A stretch of 64,000 bases of DNA from Saccharopolyspora kobensis (GTDB lineage: Bacteria; Actinomycetota; Actinomycetes; Mycobacteriales; Pseudonocardiaceae): assembly GCF_900108315.1 (NCBI RefSeq), contig NZ_FNVB01000010.1, positions 124,001 through 188,000 on the forward strand. Direction: 5' to 3'. The stretch's first letter is position 1. The number at the start of each line of letters is the position of its first letter. The notes beneath the pieces are model-generated. The model was not told the origin of the DNA, did no database searches, and worked only from the letters and a program-made list of their open reading frames with translations. Shown piece by piece: positions 56,729-64,000 of this stretch. Made by a program: the position numbers and the translations under genes.

Positions 56729-58183
56729 GTGCGCGAACCCGTGTTGACCGTCCTCGTCGCCGCAGTCGTGGCGAGCCTGACCCCGACCGCCGCATCCGCG
56801 ACCCCACCCGAACAGCTGAACTGGGGCCCGTGCCCGGTGGACGTCACCGAACCCGGCCTCGAGTGCGCCGCGCTCGACGTCCCGCTGGACTACCGCGACC
56901 CCGGCGGCCGGACGATATCCGTCGCGATCTCGCGCCTGGCCAGCGCGAACCCGGAAAAGCGCCGCGGCGTGCTGCTGACCAACAGCGGCGGGCCGGGCGG
57001 CACCGGCTTGAGCTTCCCGGCCGTCCTGCGCGATCTGGGGCTGCCGCAGGAGGTGCTGGACAGCTACGACGTGATCGGGATGGACCCCCGCGGCGTCGGC
57101 CACAGCACACCGGTGACCTGCGACCTCACCCTCCTGGAACACCCGACCAACATCCCGGTGCACGCGCCCGACGCGGCCGGCGTCGAGGAGGAGGCCGAGC
57201 GGGTGCGGGCCGTCGCCGAGAAGTGCGGGGCATCGGCGACGGCGCCGCTGCTGCCGCACATCACCACCGCCAACACCGCCCGCGACATGGACCGGGTCCG
57301 CGAGGCGCTGGGCGAGTCGGCGGTGTCCTACTTCGGCATCTCCTACGGCACCTACCTCGGCTCGGTCTACACCGCGATGTTCCCGGAGCGCAGCGACCGG
57401 TTCCTGTTCGACAGCGCGACCGGCCCGAACGGCTGGGACCACGAGTTCGCGAGGTCGTTCGGGCAGGGCTTCGAGGACCGGTTCCCGGACTTCGCGGCGT
57501 TCGCCGCCGCACACCCCGAGTACGGCCTCGGCGAGACACCGGAGCGAGTGCGGGCGAAGTACTTCGAGCTCGCCGCGCGGCTGGACGCGACGCCGAGCCC
57601 GGACGGCTACACCGGACCGGCGTTCCGCTTCGCCACCTTCGCCGCGCTCTACTTCGACCGGGAGCTGCCCCGGCTGGCCGAGACCTGGCAGGCGCTCGAC
57701 ACCGGCAACCCGGTGCCACTGCCCGACCCCGGCGACCCGGGGCCCGTCGACCCGAGCATCCCGGCGGACAACTACCTCGCCAGCCAGCTGCACGTGATCT
57801 GCAACGACTCCGCGTGGCCGGAGGACGTCCGGACCTACCAGCGCAACGTCGAGCTCGACCGGCTCCGGCACCCGATGTTCGGCGCCGCCGGGGCCAACAT
57901 CACGCCGTGCGCGTTCTGGCCGTCCGAGCCGCTCGAACCGCAGGTCGAGATCACCGACGAGGGCCCGTCGAACGTGCTGGTCCTGCAGAACCTCCGCGAT
58001 CCCGCGACTCCGCTGACCGGCGCCCGCGACCTGCGGGAGGCCTTCGGCGACCGGGCCCGGATGGTGACCGCCGACCAGGGCGGCCACCTGGCCTACCTGT
58101 TCCTGGCCGACCAATGCGTCCACGACGTCGCGACGGGTTTCCTGGTCGACGGCGAGCGCCCGCAGCGCGACCTCGCCTGCTGA
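56729..58183 (+). CDS. secreted S33-family alpha/beta hydrolase (tripeptidyl aminopeptidase-like)
   Basis: A 484-residue exported serine hydrolase with a signal peptide (about 1-26, TAASA). The nucleophile is S205 in GISYGTYLG, the acid D424 in NLRDPATPL and the base H453 in QGGHLAY. NSGGPGGTGLS is the oxyanion loop. The overall build matches Streptomyces Tap/SlpD-like aminopeptidases. The GTG at 56729 is 5 nt after AGAGGAG; an ATG at 56696 is an alternative. Confidence 0.9.
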   Translation: MREPVLTVLVAAVVASLTPTAASATPPEQLNWGPCPVDVTEPGLECAALDVPLDYRDPGGRTISVAISRLASANPEKRRGVLLTNSGGPGGTGLSFPAVLRDLGLPQEVLDSYDVIGMDPRGVGHSTPVTCDLTLLEHPTNIPVHAPDAAGVEEEAERVRAVAEKCGASATAPLLPHITTANTARDMDRVREALGESAVSYFGISYGTYLGSVYTAMFPERSDRFLFDSATGPNGWDHEFARSFGQGFEDRFPDFAAFAAAHPEYGLGETPERVRAKYFELAARLDATPSPDGYTGPAFRFATFAALYFDRELPRLAETWQALDTGNPVPLPDPGDPGPVDPSIPADNYLASQLHVICNDSAWPEDVRTYQRNVELDRLRHPMFGAAGANITPCAFWPSEPLEPQVEITDEGPSNVLVLQNLRDPATPLTGARDLREAFGDRARMVTADQGGHLAYLFLADQCVHDVATGFLVDGERPQRDLAC

Positions 58184-58185
58184 CG

Positions 58186-58833
58186 CTAGTCCTTGCGGCC
58201 CGTCACCGCGATGGAGACGCCGAGCCCGATCATCGCGAGGCCACCGGCCCCACCGACGGTGGCGAGCCGCTGCGGTGAGCGGGCGAACCAGTCCCGCGCG
58301 GTGGCGGCGGCGAGTCCCCACACCGCATCGCAGATCACCGCGATGACGTTGAAGAGCAAGCCGAGCAGCAGCATCTGCACTGCGACACCGCCCTGCTCCC
58401 GATCGACGAACTGCGGTAGCACGGCGGCGAAGAACACCATCGTCTTGGGATTGGCCACCCCGACCGCGAAGCCCTCCCACAGCGTGCGCAGCCCGCCGCG
58501 CCCGGGCCCGCCCCCGGCGAGCTCCGCGTGCAACGACTTGCGCTGCCGGATCGCCTTGATGCCCAGGTGCACCAGGTATGCGGCGCCCACCAGCTTCAGC
58601 GCCGTGAACACCAGGGCCGATCGCTCGACGATCGCCCCGACTCCGAACGCGACGGCGACGACGAGCACGTAGGCACCGAGGGTGTTCCCCAGGACCGTGG
58701 TGAGCGCGGCGCGGCGGCCCTGCGCCAGGGCTCGGCCGACGACGAACAGCACGCTCGGGCCGGGAATCACGATCAGCAGGAAGGACATCGCGGCGAACGC
58801 GAGCAGTCGATCGGTGGCCACCATGGAACTCAT
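58186..58833 (-). CDS. LysE-family amino-acid exporter
   Basis: A 215-residue membrane protein with about six TM segments. The N-terminal FLLIVIPGPSVLFVVGRAL and GFAVGVANPKTMVFFAAVLPQFVD motifs are typical of LysE/RhtB exporters. The stop lies 2 bp from the convergent S33 gene stop. The ATG at 58833 or 58824 may be used. Substrate unknown. Confidence 0.9.
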   Translation of the reverse strand: MSSMVATDRLLAFAAMSFLLIVIPGPSVLFVVGRALAQGRRAALTTVLGNTLGAYVLVVAVAFGVGAIVERSALVFTALKLVGAAYLVHLGIKAIRQRKSLHAELAGGGPGRGGLRTLWEGFAVGVANPKTMVFFAAVLPQFVDREQGGVAVQMLLLGLLFNVIAVICDAVWGLAAATARDWFARSPQRLATVGGAGGLAMIGLGVSIAVTGRKD

Positions 58834-58916
58834 GGAAGCACGGGGATCGCTCCCGGCTGAATCGGTTTTCCGGTGGAGCGGCCGCGCGGCTCGGCGCAAC
58901 CGCGCGAGATCGCCGT

Positions 58917-59507
58917 TCAGTCGACGCGGAGGCCGTGCGCCGCGGCGAAGGCGAGGGCGAGCATCGTGTCGACGCGGGCGCCGCGGAGGTTGGCCTGCAC
59001 CATGGCGTCCGCGTCGAGGCGGGCATCCCGGAGGTCGGCCTCGGCCAGCCGGGCGCCGAGCAGGCGGGCACCGGTGAAGTCCGCTTCGCGGAGGTCGCAG
59101 CGGCGCAGATCGCAATCGGTCAGGTTTGCCTCGCGGAAGCGGATGCCGCGCAGGTCCAGCCCCCGCAAGTCCGCGCCGCCCATGCCCACCAGCGTCAGGT
59201 CCGTCTCGCGCAGCCGCAACGCGCGCAGACGGCAGTCCACGAAACTCGACCCCAGCAGGCTACATCCGTCCAAAGTGGACTTACCGAGCACGGTGCGCTC
59301 GAACTTGCAGGACCGGAACGCGGTGGCGACGTGCTGCGAGGCGTTGAGGTCCGCTCCGGTGAACACGCACTCGGTGAACACGCAGTTGCGGGTGCTCAAG
59401 CCGGTCAGGTCCGCATCGGTGAAGTCGCAGCGCTCGAACGAGCGCCCCTCCCACTCCTGGTCCGTCAGCACTGCGTCCTGGAAGTCCTCGCCCACCGCGC
59501 TCGTCAT
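58917..59507 (-). CDS. pentapeptide-repeat protein
   Basis: A 196-residue protein made mostly of A(D/N)LxX-type pentapeptide repeats (about 25-175; for example ADLRG LDLRG IRFRE ANLTD CDLRR CDLRE ADFTG ARLLG). These form a right-handed quadrilateral beta-helix. Some family members protect DNA gyrase or act as cytoplasmic scaffolds; this one cannot be assigned. No signal peptide. Confidence 0.92.
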   Translation of the reverse strand: MTSAVGEDFQDAVLTDQEWEGRSFERCDFTDADLTGLSTRNCVFTECVFTGADLNASQHVATAFRSCKFERTVLGKSTLDGCSLLGSSFVDCRLRALRLRETDLTLVGMGGADLRGLDLRGIRFREANLTDCDLRRCDLREADFTGARLLGARLAEADLRDARLDADAMVQANLRGARVDTMLALAFAAAHGLRVD

Positions 59508-59585
59508 CAGCCCAGCGTGCCACTTCGGGCGCCACAGGTGTTCTGGGGTGCCATCACCCCGGAGCCGCAGGTCAGCCGCGGTTCG

Positions 59586-60047
59586 TCACGGCACCACGAC
59601 CACCGGCCGGACCGCCTCGACCACCAGTGTCGCGGGCACCGTGCCGAGCAGTCCGCCGCGGCGCCGCGAGCGACCCACCACGATCAGATCCGCCCGGTAC
59701 TGCTCGGCGACCTGCTCCAGGCCCACGGCCGGATCGCCGCGGTGGTGCACGAAGTCCCAGTCGATGTCCACCCACTTCAGGTGCGACACGACCTCCTTCT
59801 TCAACTCCTCCACCAGGCTCTCGGCCGCCTCGCTGGCGACCGCGACGCCCATCGGCGACCAGTAGGCGACCCCGCCCACCGCCTCGACGTAGACCAGCAC
59901 CAGCCGCGCGCGCTCGCGCCGCGCCAGGCCGGCAGCCCACGCCGCGGCGTGGAAGCTCGCCGGGCTGCCGTCCATGCCCACGACGATGCCGCCCAGCCCG
60001 TCCTTGCCGATCTCGAATTCCCGCTCGGTGTTGTCGCCTTCGGCCAC
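59586..60047 (-). CDS. universal stress protein
   Basis: A 153-residue single-domain USP. The N-terminal strand has GGIVVGMDGSPASFHAAAWA, and the ATP-binding loop near residue 125 is VVGRSRRRGGLLGTV, a shortened form of the usual G-2x-G-9x-G(S/T). ATP binding is therefore uncertain. The GTG at 60047 is chosen. It is divergent from the M20 peptidase gene. Confidence 0.85.
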   Translation of the reverse strand: MAEGDNTEREFEIGKDGLGGIVVGMDGSPASFHAAAWAAGLARRERARLVLVYVEAVGGVAYWSPMGVAVASEAAESLVEELKKEVVSHLKWVDIDWDFVHHRGDPAVGLEQVAEQYRADLIVVGRSRRRGGLLGTVPATLVVEAVRPVVVVP

Positions 60048-60104
60048 GCGGAGATGGTAGTGGTCGCGGCCCGGGCAGTTGGACGGATGCGACACACTCG
60101 ACAC

Positions 60105-61382
60105 GTGAACAGCGGCCACACCCTCTCCGACCTCGAACGTCGCGCCCTCGACGCGGTGGACGCCGACGGCGTCCTGGACGACCTGCGCGAGCTCGTCAAG
60201 ATCCCCAGCGTCGGTGGCACCACCGGCGAGCACGACGCCCAGCAGTGGTGCGCCGACCGGCTGGCCGGGCTCGGGCACCGCGTGGACCACTGGCGCATCG
60301 ACGTCCGCGAGCTCGCCGAGCAGGACGGTTTCCCCGGCCAGGAGGCCGACCGCGACACCGCCTACGGCTGCGTGGGAGTGCGCGGGGACGGCCCGGAGCC
60401 CGCGCTGGTGTTCTGCGGGCACACCGACGTCGTCCCGCCCGGCGACCTCGACCGCTGGCCGGACCGCGACCCCTACGCCCTGCGCGTCCAGGACGGCATC
60501 GCGGCCGGTCGCGGCACCTGCGACATGAAGGGCGGGCTGGCCGCGATCTTCGGTGCGCTGCAGGCGCTGCGCACGGCCGGGATCGAGCTCGCCCGGCCGG
60601 TGGCCGTGCACACCGTCGTCGGCGAGGAGGACGGCGGGCTCGGCGCGTTCGCCACGCTGCGGCGCGGGCACCGCGGAGCGGCGTGCGTGCTGGCCGAGCC
60701 GAGCTCGGGCACGATCGTGGCCGCCAACGGCGGATCGCTCACGTTCCGGCTCGAAATCGCCGGCCAGAGCACGCACGGCTCCACCAGGTACCGGGGTGTG
60801 AGCGCGCTCGACAAGCTCGCCCACCTGCTGCCCGCGCTGCGCGCGCTGGAATCCCGCCGCAACGCCGGCCCCGACCCGCTGGTCGCGCACCTGGAAGTGC
60901 CGTACCCGCTGTCCATCGGCATGGCACGGGTCGGCGACTGGGCCAGCACGGTGCCGGACCTGGCGATCGCCGAAGGCCGCTACGGCGTCCGGATCGGCGA
61001 GTCGATCGAGGACGCCAAGGCCGAGTTCACCGCCGCCATCGCCGAGGCCTGCGCCGCCGACCCCTGGCTGGCGGAGCACCCGGTCCAGGTCAGCTGGCCC
61101 GGCGGGATCTTCGCCAGCGGACGACTGCCCGAAGGACACCGGCTGCTCCCCGAGACCCAGGACGCCGTCGTCGCGGCGGGCGCACCCCGGCCGGTGGCGC
61201 TCGGTGCGCCCTACGGCACCGATCTGCGGCTCTACTCGGCCGCTGGGATCCCGACGCTCCAGTACGGCCCCGGCGACATCCGCTACGCGCACGCCCACGA
61301 CGAGCACGTCGCGGTCGCCGAGCTGGAGCAGGCGGCCCGCACCTACGCCCTGCTGGCGATCCGCCGCTGCGGCATCGCCTGA
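60105..61382 (+). CDS. M20-family metallopeptidase (ArgE/DapE type)
   Basis: A 425-residue dizinc deacylase/peptidase. Metal ligands and catalysts are visible: H106 and D108 in CGHTDVVPPGD, D140 in GTCDMKGGL, and E174-E175 in GEEDGG. The lid domain lies in between (about 195-310). ArgE, DapE and acetylornithine-type activities are all possible. The start may be GTG 60105 or ATG 60087. Its 3' end overlaps the convergent oxidoreductase gene by 40 nt. Confidence 0.9.
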   Translation: MNSGHTLSDLERRALDAVDADGVLDDLRELVKIPSVGGTTGEHDAQQWCADRLAGLGHRVDHWRIDVRELAEQDGFPGQEADRDTAYGCVGVRGDGPEPALVFCGHTDVVPPGDLDRWPDRDPYALRVQDGIAAGRGTCDMKGGLAAIFGALQALRTAGIELARPVAVHTVVGEEDGGLGAFATLRRGHRGAACVLAEPSSGTIVAANGGSLTFRLEIAGQSTHGSTRYRGVSALDKLAHLLPALRALESRRNAGPDPLVAHLEVPYPLSIGMARVGDWASTVPDLAIAEGRYGVRIGESIEDAKAEFTAAIAEACAADPWLAEHPVQVSWPGGIFASGRLPEGHRLLPETQDAVVAAGAPRPVALGAPYGTDLRLYSAAGIPTLQYGPGDIRYAHAHDEHVAVAELEQAARTYALLAIRRCGIA

Positions 61383-62278
61383 TCGCCCTTGAACACCTCG
61401 TACACGGCGAGGTAGTTCTCGCCCCCGTGGCCGGCGGCGATCGCCTGCTCCGCGATCGCCGCCATGTGCCGCGCCTGATCAGCGTGAACGCCCTGCTCCA
61501 CGCAGGTCCGCGCGATGTGTTCCAAGGCGTTCCGGTTCATCTCCATGGTGCCGAGCTCACCGGGGTAGTCGCTCGCCTCCAGATCGGCCGCCTGCTCGAC
61601 GAGGGCCGGGTTCACCACCACGGCGGGCAGGAACCAGTTGACGGCGAGGTCGGCGAACTCGACCGCGGAGACACCTGCCGAGCCGACCAGGGCGGTGGCG
61701 TGCAGGAAGCCGTTCACGGTCGCGTACATCAAGCCGAGCAGGGCGGCGTTGTGCAGCACCGCGAGGCCCGGATCGGCCCCGAGGAACCGCGGTGCTCCCA
61801 TGCTCGCCAGCGTCTCCCGGTGCTCGTCGAAGACGTCCTCCGATCCGCTGTAGAGGAAGACGGACTCGGGATCTCCGACGAGCGGTGGCGGCACCATGAT
61901 CGCGCCGTCGAGGTACGCCGCGCCGAGTTCGGCGGCCCAGTCGGCTGCCGCAGCGGCCTCGCCCGGGGTGCCGGAGTTCAGGTTGATCAAGGTCCGGCCC
62001 CGCAGCGCCTCCGCTGCCGGGCCGAGAACCCCGTACATGGTCTCGTAGTCCTTCAGGCAGATGATCGAGATCTCGCTCGCCGACACCGCCTCCGCGATGC
62101 TCGCCGCACGGCGGGCACCCCCGGCGACGACACCGTCGGCCTTCGCCGGAGTGCGGTTCCAGACCGTCGTCGGGTGGCCGCGCTCCAGCAGCGCTTCGGC
62201 GAGCGCCAGGCCCATCGGGCCGAGTCCGACGACGGTGACCGGTGCTTGCTGCGGAACTGCTCCTCGCTGATTCGTCAT
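61343..62278 (-). CDS. NAD(P)-binding oxidoreductase, imine-reductase-like
   Basis: A 311-residue beta-hydroxyacid-dehydrogenase/IRED-type protein. The Rossmann motif VTVVGLGPMGLALAEALLERG is at about 14-34 and WNRTPAKAD follows. The C-terminal helical domain has AALLGLMYATVNGFLHATAL and GGENYLAVYEVF, typical of imine reductases. The usual catalytic Lys of hydroxyisobutyrate dehydrogenases is not evident. It is divergent from a MerR gene that probably controls it. Confidence 0.87.
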   Translation of the reverse strand: MTNQRGAVPQQAPVTVVGLGPMGLALAEALLERGHPTTVWNRTPAKADGVVAGGARRAASIAEAVSASEISIICLKDYETMYGVLGPAAEALRGRTLINLNSGTPGEAAAAADWAAELGAAYLDGAIMVPPPLVGDPESVFLYSGSEDVFDEHRETLASMGAPRFLGADPGLAVLHNAALLGLMYATVNGFLHATALVGSAGVSAVEFADLAVNWFLPAVVVNPALVEQAADLEASDYPGELGTMEMNRNALEHIARTCVEQGVHADQARHMAAIAEQAIAAGHGGENYLAVYEVFKGDQAMPQRRIASRA

Positions 62279-62296
62279 GCGGATTAGGCTGCGGTG

Positions 62297-62310
62297 TCAC
62301 ATCGATGTGA
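62297..62310. promoter_or_regulatory. 14-bp palindrome in the MerR/oxidoreductase divergent region
   Basis: TCACATCGATGTGA is perfectly palindromic. On the minus strand TTGACT (complement of 62312-62317) lies just before it, as expected for a MerR-type operator inside a promoter for the oxidoreductase. Confidence 0.6.
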
Positions 62311-62337
62311 GAGTCAACGTGGAGTGGTGGCCATCAC

Positions 62338-62817
62338 ATGCGCATGGGTGAGTTCTCCCGGCGAACCGGAGTAAGCCAGCGCCTCCTGCGCTACTACGAG
62401 GAGCAGGGTCTGCTCGCGCCCCCGCGGCTGCCGAGCGGATACCGCGAGTACTCGGAGGCGGACGTCGCCACGGTGCGGGGCATCCGCATGCTGCTCGCGG
62501 CGGGCCTCGGCACCGCCACCATCGCCGAGCTGCTGCCGTGCATGACCGATGACGGGGTTTCCCTGGCCCCGGCCTGTTCCGGGATGCTGCCCGACCTCAA
62601 CCGGGAGCGCGAGCGTCTCGACGCAGCGGTGGCCGACCTGCTGGCCGCCCGCGACGCGCTGGACGACATCATCGCCGCCACCGAGTCGACCGGCATCGCC
62701 GATCCGGAAGCCTGCGCCGCGATCGGCGCCGTGCAGCAATCCGCCGACATCGGTGCGGCTCGACGAAGTTCCCGTTCCGCCCGCAGCTCCGGGTTCTCGG
62801 CTAGCGCAGGGTCCTGA
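62338..62817 (+). CDS. MerR-family transcriptional regulator
   Basis: A 159-residue regulator with an N-terminal MerR HTH (MGEFSRRTGVSQRLLRYYEEQGLL, GYREYSEADV) and a coiled-coil dimerisation helix (about 80-115). The C-terminal tail is short and Ser/Arg-rich, without metal-binding cysteines. It is divergent from the imine-reductase-like gene. Its 3' end overlaps the convergent epoxide hydrolase gene by 17 nt. Confidence 0.9.
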   Translation: MRMGEFSRRTGVSQRLLRYYEEQGLLAPPRLPSGYREYSEADVATVRGIRMLLAAGLGTATIAELLPCMTDDGVSLAPACSGMLPDLNRERERLDAAVADLLAARDALDDIIAATESTGIADPEACAAIGAVQQSADIGAARRSSRSARSSGFSASAGS

Positions 62818-63940
62818 AGAACGCCCGGATGTCGTCGACAAGCAGATCCGGGGCCTGTAGCGAGGCGAAGTGCCCTCCCCCGGAGTAGCTGGTCCACCGG
62901 GTGATCTCGTGGGAGAGCTCCGCCAGGCCTCGGACCGCCCCATCTCCGGCGAAGTTCGCCACGCCGGTCGGGATCGTGGTGCGCGCGGCACGCCTACCCC
63001 ACGCGTCGGCGGACTCCAGGTAGAGCCGGGCCGCCGAACCCGCCGTCCCGGTCAACCAGAAGATCGTCACGTTGGTCAGGATCGCGTCCCGGTCGATCGG
63101 GGTCTGCTCGGTGCGCTCGGGATCCCAGTCGACGAACCACTCCAGGTTCCACGCCAGCTGACCGGCCGGAGAATCGTTGAGCGCGTAGGCCAGCGTCTGC
63201 GGCCGGGTGGACATCTGCACCGCATAGCCGGAATGCCCGTACCAGAGCTTCCGATTCCGCTCGGCCTTCGCGCGATCCTCCTCCGTCAACAGCGCCAGAT
63301 CGCCGGGATCGCTCGCCACCGCAGCATCCGCCAACGCGTTCACGTGCACGCCGAGGACGTTCTCCGGTGCGATCCGGCCGAGCTCCGGCGACACGAGGCT
63401 GCCGAAATCGCCGCCCTGCGCTCCGTAGCGCTCGTACCCGAGACGCCGCATCAGCTCCGCCCAGGCACGCGCGATCCGGTGCACTCCCCACCCCGTCCGC
63501 GCGGTCGGCCCGGAGAAGCCGAATCCCGGCAGCGAGGGCGCGACCACGTGGAAGGCGTCCGCCGGATCCCCACCGTGCGCGCGCGGGTCGGTCAGCGGCC
63601 CGATGACGTCGACGAAGTCGTGGACCGTGCTCGGCCAACCGTGCGTGATGATCAGCGGCGTCGCACCCGGTTCCGGGGAGCGGACGTGCAGGAAGTGCAC
63701 CCGCTGATCACCGATGACCGTCGTGAACTGCGGGAACGAATTGAGGCGGGCCTCGTGCGAGCGCCAGTCGTAGTCCGTGCGCCAGTGCTCGACCAGATCG
63801 GCCAGGTACTCCTGGTGCACGCCGTACGACCAGCCGACGCCGGGGAGCTCGCCGGGCCAGCGAGTGCGGGCCAGCCGCTCCCGCAGATCGTCCAGGGCTT
63901 CCTGGGCGACATCGATCCGAAACGGTGCTAGTGCGTACAT
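62801..63940 (-). CDS. epoxide hydrolase (EHN-type)
   Basis: A 379-residue alpha/beta hydrolase with the N-terminal EHN domain (FRIDVAQEALDDLRERLARTRWP). The HGWPSTVHDF segment forms the oxyanion hole, the nucleophile is D178 in GGDFGS and the lid follows. It hydrolyses epoxides to diols. The ATG at 63940 lacks a strong ribosome site. A palindrome lies just upstream. Confidence 0.9.
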   Translation of the reverse strand: MYALAPFRIDVAQEALDDLRERLARTRWPGELPGVGWSYGVHQEYLADLVEHWRTDYDWRSHEARLNSFPQFTTVIGDQRVHFLHVRSPEPGATPLIITHGWPSTVHDFVDVIGPLTDPRAHGGDPADAFHVVAPSLPGFGFSGPTARTGWGVHRIARAWAELMRRLGYERYGAQGGDFGSLVSPELGRIAPENVLGVHVNALADAAVASDPGDLALLTEEDRAKAERNRKLWYGHSGYAVQMSTRPQTLAYALNDSPAGQLAWNLEWFVDWDPERTEQTPIDRDAILTNVTIFWLTGTAGSAARLYLESADAWGRRAARTTIPTGVANFAGDGAVRGLAELSHEITRWTSYSGGGHFASLQAPDLLVDDIRAFFRTLR

Positions 63941-63957
63941 GCGTGCAGGCTGGCGGC

Positions 63958-63984
63958 GGAGTAGGACAGCTTCGGTCCTACTCC
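63958..63984. promoter_or_regulatory. 10-bp inverted repeat upstream of the epoxide hydrolase
   Basis: GGAGTAGGAC (63958-63967) and GTCCTACTCC (63975-63984) are perfect complements with a 7-bp spacer, 18 bp before the start codon. It is probably an operator for a regulator whose gene may lie beyond the window edge. Confidence 0.5.
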
Positions 63985-64000
63985 TCTGCCAAGGTGGGCG

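Noticed and set aside
56513..59071. 852-codon minus-strand open frame
   Set aside because: It is antisense to the S33 hydrolase with an intact triad and signal peptide, and overlaps the LysE gene in another frame.

Overview
The window is high-GC actinobacterial DNA. Genes are densely packed and often start with GTG, and many are translationally coupled through ATGA or GTGA overlaps. The combination of a fused FO (coenzyme F420 precursor) synthase, one EmbC-type arabinosyltransferase, DUF5753/DUF397 regulator pairs, a DUF574 methyltransferase, a subtilisin-inhibitor-like protein and short-chain-dimer isocitrate dehydrogenase suggests Pseudonocardiales, possibly Saccharopolyspora-like. The genus is an inference from gene content, not a database match. 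No insertion sequence, integrase, phage module or CRISPR array was found.

Layout. 1-8.1 kb: truncated fbiC, a secreted subtilase, an FAD ferredoxin reductase, and a TetR gene divergent from two tandem RibD/DHFR-like reductases with the remnant of a third copy. 8.1-15.8 kb: exonuclease III, a two-component system, a coupled pair of methyltransferases, a DUF5753 regulator with a DUF397 partner, and a double-HTH MerR protein. 15.9-20.5 kb: a secreted beta-lactamase-fold hydrolase, a GntR/nucleoside-hydrolase operon with twin operators, and a BNR propeller gene overlapping a MoaD/ThiS-like gene. 20.7-26.2 kb: an island of small exported proteins, comprising a Gly/Asn-rich family, a Gln/Asn-rich pair, an SSI-type protease inhibitor and a beta-trefoil protein. 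Many of these genes are separated by strong hairpins. 26.5-35 kb: a second two-component system, the Emb arabinosyltransferase, tRNA-Val(GAC), an SH3b protein, icd and a YdjM-type membrane protein.

35-48.7 kb: a lipoprotein, DUF1918, DUF4253, an XRE-cupin regulator with a DMT exporter, and a five-gene phosphonate-type operon (FAD oxidoreductase, HAD phosphatase, PhnD, PhnC and a fused PhnE-PhnE). A GntR gene lies upstream of that operon and a tandem 21/22-bp repeat lies in its promoter region. The folD-DUF3017 pair and two coupled transporters follow. 48.9-64 kb: an 860-residue protein ending in a TNT (NAD-glycohydrolase-type toxin) domain with a 12-copy LPQR repeat linker, then a STAS protein, acetyltransferases, GPP34, a DesK/DesR-type pair, a secreted S33 peptidase, LysE, pentapeptide-repeat, USP, M20 peptidase, an IRED-like oxidoreductase, MerR and an epoxide hydrolase.

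The best candidates for something new are the family of small secreted proteins sharing an exact C-x12-C core and acidic tails, the paired Gln/Asn-rich exported proteins, the TNT protein with its unusual N-terminal modules, the BNR/ubiquitin-like pair, and the hairpin repeat found twice between convergent genes. Functions are read from motifs and gene context; no searches were run.
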